Shown one piece after another: positions 34,183 through 43,349 of a stretch of DNA of 64,000 nt; within the stretch, counting starts at the first letter, position 1; each line of letters starts with the position of its first letter. The position numbers and the translations under genes were made by a program. The stretch spans positions 186,001 through 250,000 of the forward strand of contig CAVZPO010000023.1 in assembly GCA_963777165.1 (NCBI GenBank). Direction: 5' to 3'. The DNA is from DYJB01 sp963777165. Lineage in GTDB: Bacteria > Chloroflexota > Anaerolineae > Anaerolineales > E44-bin32. The notes below the pieces were generated by a model. It worked only from the letters and a program-made list of their open reading frames with translations, had not been told where the DNA came from and searched no databases.

Positions 34183-34947
34183 CTAGCGTCCGCTCAGCAG
34201 GTTGCCCAGGATATCCCCGCCCATACCGGCGACGCCTTTGCGTTCGTCGGTCCGGCCGAAGCGCGCCGCGGCCAGGATCCGGTCGGCCAGGCGCGAGAAC
34301 GGAAGGCTCTGCAGGTAGACCTTGCCCGGGCCGGTCATCTTGGCAAAGAACAATCCCTCGCCGCCGAAGAGCACATTCTTGAACCCGCCGATGAACTGGA
34401 TGTCGTAGTCGACCGTCGGGGCGAAGGCGACCAGGCAGCCGGTATCGACTCGAAGCGTCTCATTGGCGGCCAGCGTCCTCTCCAGGATCGTTCCGCCGGC
34501 GTGGAGGAAGACCAACCCATCGCCCTTCAGCCGCTGCAGGATGAATCCCTCGCCGCCGAAGATCCCGGCGCCGAGACGCTTGGTGAAGGCGATCTCGACC
34601 TCGATCCCGCTCGCCGCGCACAGGAAGGCATCCTTCTGGCACAGGAACGTCCCGCCGACCGCCGTCAGATCGAGCGGGATGATCTTCCCCGGGTAGGGGG
34701 CGGCGAAGGCCGCATGGCGTTTGACGCCGGCGTTGTTGGTGAAGGAGGTAATGAAGAACAACTCACCGGTGAAGGCGCGCGAAAGGCCTTTCAGCAGTCC
34801 GCCTCCGGTGGACGTGGCCATCTCGATCCCGTCTTCGAGATAGGTCATGGTGCCGACCTCGGCGCGAACGGCCTCGCCGGGATCCAGCTCAATCTCCACC
34901 ATCTGCAGATCGTCGCCGTAGATCTTGTAGTCGATTACGTCCGCCAT
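34183..34947 (-). CDS. AIM24/TIGR00266-family protein
   Basis: The 254-residue protein is made of beta strands with repeated Gly-rich turns: STGGGLLKGLSRAFTGELFF, FLHAGGTILERTLAANETLRVDTGCLVAF and NVLFGGEGLFFAKMTGPGKVYLQS. This is the tryptophan-RNA-attenuator-like AIM24 fold. The family is widespread in bacteria, with no settled bacterial function. The start at 34947 has the ribosome site GGAGGTGAGAGG. It is convergent with the helicase. Confidence 0.92.
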   Translation of the reverse strand: MADVIDYKIYGDDLQMVEIELDPGEAVRAEVGTMTYLEDGIEMATSTGGGLLKGLSRAFTGELFFITSFTNNAGVKRHAAFAAPYPGKIIPLDLTAVGGTFLCQKDAFLCAASGIEVEIAFTKRLGAGIFGGEGFILQRLKGDGLVFLHAGGTILERTLAANETLRVDTGCLVAFAPTVDYDIQFIGGFKNVLFGGEGLFFAKMTGPGKVYLQSLPFSRLADRILAAARFGRTDERKGVAGMGGDILGNLLSGR

Positions 34948-35091
34948 CCTCTCACCTCCATGTGGGTCTGTGGTTCCTGCAAGCATAGCACGCCCCTGTT
35001 GCACGGGGCGCCGCAATCGGATTTGGCCCGGTACCGAGGTCCCCCCTCCAATGTCTTGCGCCGAGCATGGATCGCGTGAAGAATCGGAGGC

Positions 35092-35928
35092 ATGCGGCGT
35101 ACACTCCTCGCACTTCCCGTGGTGGGTCTCGCCTGTCTGGCAGCCGGCTTCGGGTTGGGCATCGTCTGGGCGGCCAGACCGACACCGACCCCCGCGCCGA
35201 CTTCAACTCCCACGATCACGCTGACGGCCACGGCTTCCCCGACGAGTACGCCTTCTCGGACGCCGAGCCAGACACCGACCGCGGCACCGACGGAGACGCC
35301 AACTCCCGAGTACACCCCGACGATCACGCAGACGCCTGCGAATACGCCGACACCGACGGCGACGCCCGAGCTGCGCGGACGGGTGCTCGAGCAGGCCAAC
35401 TGCCGTTACGGGCCCGGTGCCGCTTACCTGTACGAGTGGGGACTGTATCCAGCGAACCGGGTGACGGTCCTTGGACGCAACCAGGACGGTTCGTGGGTGT
35501 ACGTCGACCCCTGGACCTACGTCGACTACTGCTGGGTGAAGACCTCCTTGCTCGAACTGAACGGCGATGTGTTCAGCCTGCCGCAGATCGCGAGACTCTG
35601 CTGCCGTACACCGAGTTCTACTATCCGCCGCAGAACGTGAGCGCCACACGCGAGCGGCGATGAGGTCACCGTCTGGTGGGATCTGATTTCCATGAGCCTG
35701 GATGACAACCGCGGGTACCTGATCGAGGCGGAAGTGTGCCAGAACGGGCAGATGATCTCCTTGGCCATCAACCCGTGGGAGCCTCCGGCGGTCATCCAGG
35801 ATGAGGCGGGGTGCCTGCAGCCTTCCAGCGGGCGGATCTACACCGCCGAGAAGCACGGCTACACAGAGTGGATCCTGATCCGGTGGCCTCCACACGCCGG
35901 AGCGACTTCGACACCGGCTCCCCCGTAA
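35092..35928 (+). pseudogene. paralogue of the 24.7 kb Thr/Pro-linker lipoprotein, two frameshifts
   Basis: The N-terminus (MRRTLLALPVVGLACLAAGF) is a membrane segment, and Cys15 is not in a classical lipobox. A Thr/Pro-rich linker follows, then ANCRYGPGAAYLYEWGLY and DGSWVYVDPWTYVDYCWV. At about 35590 the frame shifts and continues ETLLPYTEFYYPPQNVSAT. At about 35655 it shifts back and continues GDEVTVWWDLISMSLDDN, then EVCQNGQMI and RIYTAEKHGYTEW to the stop at 35926-35928. The order of segments equals that of the 24728-25513 protein. The two indels restore the frame, so only about 20 codons are disturbed. Confidence 0.78.
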
Positions 35929-36132
35929 TCGCACGTCCCTGGCGGATTCCGGCCTGCACACGGAGAAGACCGGACCGGCGTGGTGCTCGGACGCGATTCG
36001 GCGCGGGATGAGAATGTCGAGGCTCGCGTTGCAGTCTCTCGGCCACCCGACGCACCGCCTCATAAGTCGTGCACCCGCTCCATCGCCGGAGAGTCCTCGC
36101 ACTGCAAATCCACGGCTTGGCGGCATAACAAG

Positions 36133-36155
36133 GACGCCCCCGGAGGGGCGTCTTT
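36133..36155. terminator. hairpin between convergent genes
   Basis: GACGCCCC and GGGGCGTC with loop CGGA are followed by TTT on the plus strand. It lies between the lipoprotein paralogue and the export operon and may end both. Confidence 0.6.
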
Positions 36156-36181
36156 GGCGGACAAGGACGCAAAGCGTACGG

Positions 36182-37342
36182 CTACTCGTCGGCCGATGTC
36201 CAGGTGACCTCGAACGTCATCCCCCAGCGCCAACGCGGGTCGATCCCTGCCGGCAGAATGCGCACTGTGTAGAGTACGTCACCGCCCTGCAGCCTGGGTG
36301 CAGCACCGATCTCCATCACCGTCCCGGCGAAGACCTCGCCGGGGAGCGCATCGGCTCGAAGGATCACGGCGTCGCCCTCGGCGATCTTGACCACCTCGAG
36401 TTCCGTCAGGTCGGTCGTGTCAATCGTCCAGGCGCCGGTATCGGCCAGCAAAGCGACTGATGTCTCTGGGCCAACGCTCTGCTGGAGCTCGGCCGGCAAG
36501 TCAACCACCACACCATCGAAGGGCGCCCTCAAGTCGAACCGATCCAGCGCCGCCTGGGCGGCGGCGAGTTGGGCATCGGCATTCGCCAGCCGGGATGCTG
36601 CCAGGGCGGCCTGATCTTTGTCGGCGCCGTCCTGGCTGTTCTCGAAGGCGTGGCGCGCTTCGGCTTCCTGTGCCTGGGCGAGATCTAGCGCCGCCCGGAC
36701 GCCGTCGCGTCGCTCGCGTGTCTCGTCGAGCCGGCGAGATGCCTCGTTGAGATCCTCCCCTGCTTGCTCCAGGCGGTCTTCGGCATTGGTGCGCGAGGCG
36801 TTGTCCTCCGCCAGATCCTTGTACTTGTCGAACTCCTGCTGCGCGTCCTTCAGGTCCTCCCGGCGGTCCTCGAGCCTGGCCTGCGCGTCCTCGATGTCAC
36901 GATCCAGGGCATCGAGGTCGAGCTGTTCCCACGCACGCTGAGCCTGGGCGCGCTTCTTCTGCGAGGCGAGGTAAGCCTGCCATGCCTGCGCGTGTGCCTG
37001 GGGGGCCGTGCGCTCGAGCGCCTCGGCGCCCTGCCGGGCGGCGGTGAGTTCCAGTTCCGCGGCGGCGACGGCGGCTTCGGCCGGCTGCCGGTCACCGAGT
37101 CGGATCAGGACCTGGCCCTGGGTCACCGGGTCACCTTCTTCCACCAGGATCTCGTCGATCCGGCCGCGGGACGGGAAAGCCAGTGCCTCGGACCGGGCCG
37201 GGACGAGGTTGCCTTCGGCAATGACGATCGCCTCCGGTGTGGGCGGCAGAGCGTCGGCCGACGGGGTGGGGGTGGCGGCGCCGCAGCCTGCGAGCAGGGC
37301 GGCTCCCAGCAGTGGAAGAAGTAGTCGGAAGCAGGTCTTCAT
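36182..37342 (-). CDS. periplasmic adaptor (membrane fusion) lipoprotein of an ABC export system
   Basis: The start at 37342, with GGAG before it, gives 386 residues with a lipobox (LLAGC, Cys20). A split biotinyl-lipoyl domain (SRGRIDEILVEEGDPVTQGQ and FDLRAPFDGVVVDLPA) flanks a long Ala/Glu/Arg-rich coiled coil (about 90-260). The C-terminal beta-barrel has GEVFAGTVMEIGAAP. This is a MacA/HlyD-type adaptor. It is last in an operon after two ATPases and an FtsX-type permease. Confidence 0.92.
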   Translation of the reverse strand: MKTCFRLLLPLLGAALLAGCGAATPTPSADALPPTPEAIVIAEGNLVPARSEALAFPSRGRIDEILVEEGDPVTQGQVLIRLGDRQPAEAAVAAAELELTAARQGAEALERTAPQAHAQAWQAYLASQKKRAQAQRAWEQLDLDALDRDIEDAQARLEDRREDLKDAQQEFDKYKDLAEDNASRTNAEDRLEQAGEDLNEASRRLDETRERRDGVRAALDLAQAQEAEARHAFENSQDGADKDQAALAASRLANADAQLAAAQAALDRFDLRAPFDGVVVDLPAELQQSVGPETSVALLADTGAWTIDTTDLTELEVVKIAEGDAVILRADALPGEVFAGTVMEIGAAPRLQGGDVLYTVRILPAGIDPRWRWGMTFEVTWTSADE

Positions 37343-37381
37343 CGGGAACTCCATAGCCGCGCAGCTCGGGACACGGCTGCG

Positions 37382-39811
37382 CTACTCATAGGCGAGCACT
37401 TCGCGGATAGTCAACCGCGCCGCGCTGCGCGCAGGCAGGACGCTTGCCACGCCGGAGAGCGCCAGGACGATGAGCAGCCACAACCCAAAGCCCTCCAGCG
37501 TGAACTTGACGTCGATGGGCGAGCGAAAGATCGCCAGGCTGAGGATCGAGGAGAGCAGAACCGTGATCGGGAAAGAGAGCAGGACGGCCAGGATCCAGGA
37601 CAGGCCGCCGATGACCACGCCTTCGACGACGACCAGGCGCAGGATCTCGCGGTCGGTGGCGCCGATGGAGCGCATGATCCCGATCTCGCGCGTCCGCTCG
37701 AGCACATTCATGCCCATGGCGCCGGCCAGCCCCATGCTGCCCACCGAGGCGGTGAGCAGCGCCATGATCAACAAGAAGGTCACCAGGATATCCAGGCTTT
37801 CCGAGGCTGTCCGCAAGGTGGACAGACCGGTGCGCGTCTCCCGGACCTTGTAGCCTTGGGCGCGGAAGTGCGCATCGAGCAGTTCGCTCATTGCCTCCTG
37901 CTGGGCGGGGGCGTGGTCCAGCGTCACCACGCGGTACGACGACGAACGATTGGGGATGCCGGTCAGCACGGAGATGGATTCGTACGTCCCGTACGCGAAT
38001 GTTCCTTCCTGGTCGGTGAACTTGAACAGGCCGACGACTTCCCAGGGCTCGATTTCCCCGTTGATCTCCAGGCGGAGGCTGTCTCCCGGGCTGAGTCCGG
38101 GGAACTGCTCGAGGATCGATTCGCTGACGGCGATGCCGCGACGATCGCCGGACTTCAGCCACCGGCCGGCAACGAGGATGGGGGAGACCAGTTTCGAGTT
38201 GGCGGGGGGCGCCAGGATGGTCAAGTTCTCGGCGACGGAGTCGTCCGGGAAGAGCACCTCGGCGCCGGCAAAGGCCCAGCCCTCGACATCCGCCACGCCC
38301 GGCACCTGACGCGCGACCATCTCGATCTCGCTCAACCGGTAAGCCCGGTCGAAGTCGATGGTTACGTCGGCCAGAAAGTACTTGCCGATCTCGCCGATGT
38401 ACTCATGCAAGCTGACGCGCACGTTGAATACGGCGATGAAGATGGCGCCGCCCATGGTGAGGGTGAACAGCGTCAGCGCCAGCCGCCGCTTGCGACGGAA
38501 AGTATTGCGAATGGACATCAGCAGCGGGCGTGGGAGATGGATGCCGCGGCGGGCGAGGGCTCCGGCGAGACGTGCCTGCAGGGCGGGCCGAGCCGAGGCG
38601 GTGGACGGCTTCGCCGTCGCGGGGTCGAGCGTGAGGTCGTTGGACAGGGCGCGCTGGACGGAGATGCGTGAACCATTGAGGACCGGCGCCAGCCCGACGA
38701 GGATCGGCACGGCCAGCCCGACGATGACCTGGATCCCAAGCGCCAGCGGCACGAGCCGGTAACCGAGCAGGTTGAAGTTCATCTTGCCGGCGATGAAAGC
38801 GGCCAGCCCGTAGGCCCCTTGGGCCCCGAGCGGGATGGCGATCGCCAGTGCGATCAGACAATAGGCCAGGATGAGGACGATGTACAGGGCAAAGATCTGC
38901 TGGCGCCGGCCGCCGACGAGCTTCATGACCCCGATCGGCCGCAGGTGCTGGCTGAGCAGGGCGCTGAGCGTGTTGGCGATCAAGGAGCTGCTCAGGAACA
39001 GGATCAGGACCCCCAGCGCGCCGAGAATGCCAAGGATGGCCTGGACCGTCGAGGACATCGGATGCTCGTGACTCAACGCCGTGCGCGTGCGGACCACGGT
39101 GACGCCGTTGGCCTGCATGCGATCTTTGAGCTCACCCGTACTCTGGCGCAGGTGGGCCTCATCGTCGCCCCCTTCGACCAGCGTGATGTACAGGCGGTTG
39201 AAGGCCTGCGGCTGGTGAAGGTAGGGGAGGCTGTCGGTGTGAATGAAGGCGAAGGGTGGAGAAAGGAAGTCCCCGGCGCCGGTGGTCTGGTCCTGAACGA
39301 TGCCCGCGATGCGCAGCGATCGGACGCCGCCATCCTGAAGCTGAACCTCGAGTTCGCTGCCGACGCTGGCCTCGAGTTCCCCCAGTGCCTTGCGCTCCAG
39401 CAGGATTTCCTTCTTGACGGCAGCGCCGGCGCCCTCGAGGACCGTGAGGCGATTGATGCGCTGCGCCTCGAAGTCGTCGACCGCGACCAGGTCGAGGACC
39501 TTCCATACGGACGTTCCGGGCAGGCGGACGCGTGCGCTGAACACGCGGCGTCCCTCGGCCTGGCGCACCCCGTCCGCCCCGGCCAGGTTGTCGACCACGG
39601 TGGAGTCGAAATCTGAAGCGCGAAGCTCGATGTTCATCGGGTTGTTGGCGGAGTACGAGGCGCTCATGTCCTGCGAGATGATGACGTACGTGCCGGCAAT
39701 CACCCCGATCGAGAACACGCCCACGGCGATCGAGACGACGACCAGCGCGGTGCGCAGCCGGCTATCGACCAGGTCATGCAGGACCTTCCGCCAGCGGGGG
39801 CGAAGGTTCAT
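37382..39811 (-). CDS. FtsX/MacB-type ABC transporter permease
   Basis: The 809-residue permease contains two FtsX-like membrane blocks, one around 240-400 and one at the C-terminus with LTASVGSMGLAGAMGMNVLERTREIGIMRSIGA. Each is preceded by a large extracytoplasmic MacB-like domain. Such permeases move lipoproteins, peptides or antibiotics by a periplasmic mechanotransmission mechanism. It overlaps the upstream ATPase gene by four bases. Confidence 0.93.
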   Translation of the reverse strand: MNLRPRWRKVLHDLVDSRLRTALVVVSIAVGVFSIGVIAGTYVIISQDMSASYSANNPMNIELRASDFDSTVVDNLAGADGVRQAEGRRVFSARVRLPGTSVWKVLDLVAVDDFEAQRINRLTVLEGAGAAVKKEILLERKALGELEASVGSELEVQLQDGGVRSLRIAGIVQDQTTGAGDFLSPPFAFIHTDSLPYLHQPQAFNRLYITLVEGGDDEAHLRQSTGELKDRMQANGVTVVRTRTALSHEHPMSSTVQAILGILGALGVLILFLSSSLIANTLSALLSQHLRPIGVMKLVGGRRQQIFALYIVLILAYCLIALAIAIPLGAQGAYGLAAFIAGKMNFNLLGYRLVPLALGIQVIVGLAVPILVGLAPVLNGSRISVQRALSNDLTLDPATAKPSTASARPALQARLAGALARRGIHLPRPLLMSIRNTFRRKRRLALTLFTLTMGGAIFIAVFNVRVSLHEYIGEIGKYFLADVTIDFDRAYRLSEIEMVARQVPGVADVEGWAFAGAEVLFPDDSVAENLTILAPPANSKLVSPILVAGRWLKSGDRRGIAVSESILEQFPGLSPGDSLRLEINGEIEPWEVVGLFKFTDQEGTFAYGTYESISVLTGIPNRSSSYRVVTLDHAPAQQEAMSELLDAHFRAQGYKVRETRTGLSTLRTASESLDILVTFLLIMALLTASVGSMGLAGAMGMNVLERTREIGIMRSIGATDREILRLVVVEGVVIGGLSWILAVLLSFPITVLLSSILSLAIFRSPIDVKFTLEGFGLWLLIVLALSGVASVLPARSAARLTIREVLAYE

Positions 39812-40947
39812 CGCCGACCCTCGGGCCGCCGGGCGTGCCGCCGATCGACGGCCCGGTTCTCGCGCAGGCGCGCCTCGACCGTGTCTGCCAGCGAGTCCGC
39901 CGTGAGCGGTGAATTGGCCAGCAATTGGCGGAAGGGCTCAGGGCGCAGGGTCAGCAGGTCGACGGGGCCATCGGGGGCGGCGCGGATGCTGGCGATCGAT
40001 TTTCCGCCGCGCAGCAGCTCGATCTCGCCGAAGTAGTCTCCCGGGCAAAGCCGGGCGATGGTGACATCGCCCCGGCGCCGTCCGACCAGGACCACTTCGA
40101 CACAGCCGCGCTCGATCACGAACAGGGAGCCGACGCTTTCGCCCTGACGCACGATCGTGGCATTCGGCTGGTAGGAAAGCCGCTCGACGTCCCGAGTGGC
40201 CTCGAGCATCTGACGGTGGCCGAGATGGGGGAAGGCGCGGGCGATCGTCTCGTTCACCAGTTCGCCATCGGAGATGATGACCGTGCGCGACGTGCGCTCG
40301 GTGAGCGACGGATCGTGGGTCACCATGGCGATGGTCTTGCCCTGCGAAGCCAGGCCGTCGAACAAGTCGATGATCACCGCTGCGGAACGCGAATCCAGGT
40401 TCCCGGTCGGTTCGTCGGCGACGAGGAGGGGAGGGTCGGTCGCCAGCGCTCGGGCGATGGCGGCACACTGCTGCTGGCCGATCGAGACCGCCGCCGGCAG
40501 GCTGTGGACGTGGCCGTGCAGGCCGACGCTCTCGAGCAGACTTCGGGCGCGCACCGGGCGCTCGTCAAACGCATAGGCGCCGACGTAGTCCATGGGCAGC
40601 ATGACGTTCTCGAGCAGGGTCAGCATCGGCAGCAGCTGGAAGAACTGGAAGACGATGCCGACGTTGCGGCCGCGCCACAAGGCGCGCTGGCTTTCGCTCA
40701 GGCGATAGATTTCGGCCCCGCCCACAAGCACATCGCCGGAGGTGGGGAAGTCGATGCCGGTAATCATGTTCAGCAGGGTGGACTTGCCGCTGCCCGATCG
40801 ACCGACGATGGACACGAACTCGCCGGGCATGAGCCTCAGGTCGATGGCGCGCAGCGCGTCGAAGGAGCCGGCGGCATTGGAGAAGGTCTTGACCACCCGA
40901 CGCAGCTCGATCATCGGGGTGAGGGCAGAAGGCTCCGGGAGCGTCAT
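39808..40947 (-). CDS. ABC ATPase fused to a cyclic-nucleotide-binding domain
   Basis: Residues 1-240 form a LolD/MacB-type ATPase with Walker A GRSGSGKST and Walker B LLVADEPTG. The signature segment reads VSIGQQQCAAIARAL instead of LSGGQ, a deviation at the conserved Gly. Residues about 250-350 are a Crp-type cyclic-nucleotide-binding fold (ATIVRQGESVGSLFVIERG and GDYFGEIELL). The fusion suggests transport gated by a nucleotide or another small ligand. It may heterodimerise with the next ATPase, which has an intact signature. Confidence 0.9.
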   Translation of the reverse strand: MTLPEPSALTPMIELRRVVKTFSNAAGSFDALRAIDLRLMPGEFVSIVGRSGSGKSTLLNMITGIDFPTSGDVLVGGAEIYRLSESQRALWRGRNVGIVFQFFQLLPMLTLLENVMLPMDYVGAYAFDERPVRARSLLESVGLHGHVHSLPAAVSIGQQQCAAIARALATDPPLLVADEPTGNLDSRSAAVIIDLFDGLASQGKTIAMVTHDPSLTERTSRTVIISDGELVNETIARAFPHLGHRQMLEATRDVERLSYQPNATIVRQGESVGSLFVIERGCVEVVLVGRRRGDVTIARLCPGDYFGEIELLRGGKSIASIRAAPDGPVDLLTLRPEPFRQLLANSPLTADSLADTVEARLRENRAVDRRHARRPEGRR

Positions 40948-41738
40948 CGGCGGGCTTTGCGGCGGGATGGAGTGGCAGGTGCGAAGACGGGGGGCGTCTC
41001 GGGGACGAATTCCCCATCCGCCAGGTACAGGCGGCGGCTGAAGCGCGGCGCCAACCCGTGATCGTGCGTGACCATCACGATCGTCCGCCCCTGGGCGACC
41101 AGGCTCTCGAACAGGTCGAATACGGTCTCGGCGGTGACCGAGTCCAGGCTGCCGGTCGGCTCGTCGGCGACCAGCAGCGGTGGGTCGTTGGCCAGGGAGC
41201 GGGCGATGGCGACGCGCTGCTGTTGACCCCCCGAGATGGAGCTCGGGAGCTTGTGCGCGTGCTCTTCGAGGTCGACCAGCCGCAGCAGCTCGAACGCCTG
41301 CTCCCGGCTCTGCCGGCGCTGGTAGCGCCCGGTCAGGTCCATCGGGAGCATGACGTTCTCGAGCAGCGTCAGCATCGACAGGAGTTGGAAGGATTGGTGA
41401 ACGACGCCGATGGTGCGCCCGCGGAACAACGCCAGGTCGCTCTCGCTCAGGTCGTGGATAGAGACGGCGTGGCCGTTGGCCCGGACGACGACTTGGCCGG
41501 AGGTCAGGTGATCGACGCCGGTGATCATGTTGAGCAGGGTGGACTTGCCCGCGCCCGACTTGCCGATGACGCCGACGAACTCACCCGGGAAGACTTCTGC
41601 GCTGACGCCGCGCAGCGCCGGGAAGCCGCCGTCCGGAGTGGGATAAACCTTGGCTACGTCGCGGAGCGCGACCAGCGGCCGCCGGTCGGGCGCCGCTGTG
41701 GAAGGCCGTTCTCGTTTGTTCTCAGGGCGGGATGTCAA
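40944..41738 (-). CDS. ABC transporter ATP-binding protein, LolD/MacB type
   Basis: The 264-residue ATPase has Walker A GKSGAGKST, Q-loop HQSFQLLSMLTLLENVMLPMD, signature SISGGQQQRVAIARSL, Walker B LLVADEPTG and the switch His in VTHDH. It is the first gene of the export operon and overlaps the next ATPase by four bases. Its intact signature complements the altered one of the partner. Confidence 0.93.
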   Translation of the reverse strand: MTSRPENKRERPSTAAPDRRPLVALRDVAKVYPTPDGGFPALRGVSAEVFPGEFVGVIGKSGAGKSTLLNMITGVDHLTSGQVVVRANGHAVSIHDLSESDLALFRGRTIGVVHQSFQLLSMLTLLENVMLPMDLTGRYQRRQSREQAFELLRLVDLEEHAHKLPSSISGGQQQRVAIARSLANDPPLLVADEPTGSLDSVTAETVFDLFESLVAQGRTIVMVTHDHGLAPRFSRRLYLADGEFVPETPPVFAPATPSRRKARR

Positions 41739-41950
41739 GATCGGAGCGCTCTGACGACTAGGGGTTTCAGTCCAATGCTACCACACCCGGCGTGTCGCTC
41801 CGAGAGGGAGATAGGTCACACGAGATAACCTCGAACGATGGTCCCGATCCGTGGGGATAGACCGAGGATTCGACAGGGCAAGTCTCATGCCGGTTTCATC
41901 GAGCGGGGAGGAGACCGCACTTCTGCGTAGCGCGGACCCTGGAATAGAGC

Positions 41951-41972
41951 GGCCGGCTCATCCGAGCCGGCC
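41951..41972 (-). terminator. hairpin downstream of the histidine kinase gene
   Basis: GGCCGGCTC and GAGCCGGCC with loop ATCC form a 9-bp stem about 40 bases beyond the minus-strand stop. The U-tract is poor on this strand (GCTCTATT). Confidence 0.5.
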
Positions 41973-42011
41973 GTGAAAAACTGCGGAGCACAGAGTGGGA
42001 CGAGCCTTGGT

Positions 42012-43349
42012 CTAGGCCGCCGCACCTACGGACCGAAGCGGAAGCTCAACCGTAAAGGTCGATCCCTTTCCCAGGGTGCTCTCCACCTGGATGGTTCCGC
42101 CCATCAGCCGGACAAGATGTCGGGTGATCGCCAGACCAAGCCCGGTGCCGCGCGTCTTGGTGTTCGTGGACCCGTTGCTGAGCTGCCGGTAGGCTTCGAA
42201 GATCGATTCGCGCTGGTCTTCGGGGATTCCGAGCCCTGTGTCCCTGACCAGGGCTTGCCAACGATCCGCGCCGCGGCGCTCGATCACGACCTCCACCTCG
42301 CCCTTCTCCGTGTACTTGACTGCATTGCCTGCCAGATTCACGAGAATCTGTCCGATGCGATGGACATCCCCCAACAACGTTTCGGGCATCCCCGGCTTCG
42401 CCTGGAGTGACCACTTCAGTCCCTTCTCCGCCGCGGCTTCAGCGCACGAGGCCTCAACCGTCTCAACGAGCTTTGCCAGCGGGAAAGGCTCATCCACGAC
42501 GTCCAGTTGACCGGCTTCGATCTTAGAGAGGTCGAGCAGGTCGTTGATGATGCCCTTCAGATGGCGGGCCGAGTTGAAGACATGGCCCAGTGCTTCACGC
42601 AGTCTGTCGGTCAAAGGCCCGTACGAGTCATGCAGCGCCAGATCCGTAAAGGCGATGATTGCACTCAGGGGCGTGCGAAGCTCGTGGCTGGTCCGGGCCG
42701 TGAATTGGGACTTCATCTCGCTCGCGGCCTTCAGCTTGCGATTGGCTTCAACGAGATCATACGTGGCCTCGTCTAGCGCCTTGCGTAGGTCGGCTGTGAC
42801 CAGCTGGCTGACCAGAGCCATGAAGGCCAGCGCCGCCACGACCATGAGGGCAACGAACGCCTCGGCCAGAGGCAGGCTCAGGGTCGCGACCTGTGTTCCG
42901 GAATACAACACGGCCAGGCCCGCAATGAAGACCCCGGAGGCGATGGCCGCAATGATGAAGGAGTGGAGCGGGGGGAGGAAGAGCCCCGAGATGGCGACGA
43001 GCAGTAACAGGCCCGGGGCCAGGATGGGCGAGAGGCCTCCGATGGTCGACGTGTTGACCCCGATGACGATCATGAAGTAGGTCAGGAAGATGTAGCCTGC
43101 CAGGTCAGTTCTTCCCGAACGGCCCCAATGTCTCACCAGCAGGGTCACAAATGGACTCAGGAGAAGGATGAGCCAGGCATACAACAGCTGCGAAGAGTAG
43201 TCGAGCACGAGCAGAATTCCCACGGTTGCGTCGAGGGCGATGCTAAAGTAGAAGGCGAGCGTGGCCACCGAGGCGATGATCCGCCCGCGACGAGTGCGTT
43301 CGATGATTTCGTAGGGGGATCGGGCGGGGAAGCGTTCTCTGCTAGCCAT
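42012..43349 (-). CDS. membrane sensor histidine kinase
   Basis: The start at 43349 gives 445 residues: about six membrane helices (residues 30-200), a short coiled linker, then HisKA with the phospho-accepting His in TSHELRTPLSAII. The HATPase domain follows (NLAGNAVKYTEKG, DTGLGIPED, GTGLGLAITRHLVRLMGG). There is no recognised extracytoplasmic sensor domain, so membrane or lipid state may be the signal. It overlaps the methyltransferase stop by eight bases and shares an operon with a response regulator. Confidence 0.93.
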   Translation of the reverse strand: MASRERFPARSPYEIIERTRRGRIIASVATLAFYFSIALDATVGILLVLDYSSQLLYAWLILLLSPFVTLLVRHWGRSGRTDLAGYIFLTYFMIVIGVNTSTIGGLSPILAPGLLLLVAISGLFLPPLHSFIIAAIASGVFIAGLAVLYSGTQVATLSLPLAEAFVALMVVAALAFMALVSQLVTADLRKALDEATYDLVEANRKLKAASEMKSQFTARTSHELRTPLSAIIAFTDLALHDSYGPLTDRLREALGHVFNSARHLKGIINDLLDLSKIEAGQLDVVDEPFPLAKLVETVEASCAEAAAEKGLKWSLQAKPGMPETLLGDVHRIGQILVNLAGNAVKYTEKGEVEVVIERRGADRWQALVRDTGLGIPEDQRESIFEAYRQLSNGSTNTKTRGTGLGLAITRHLVRLMGGTIQVESTLGKGSTFTVELPLRSVGAAA

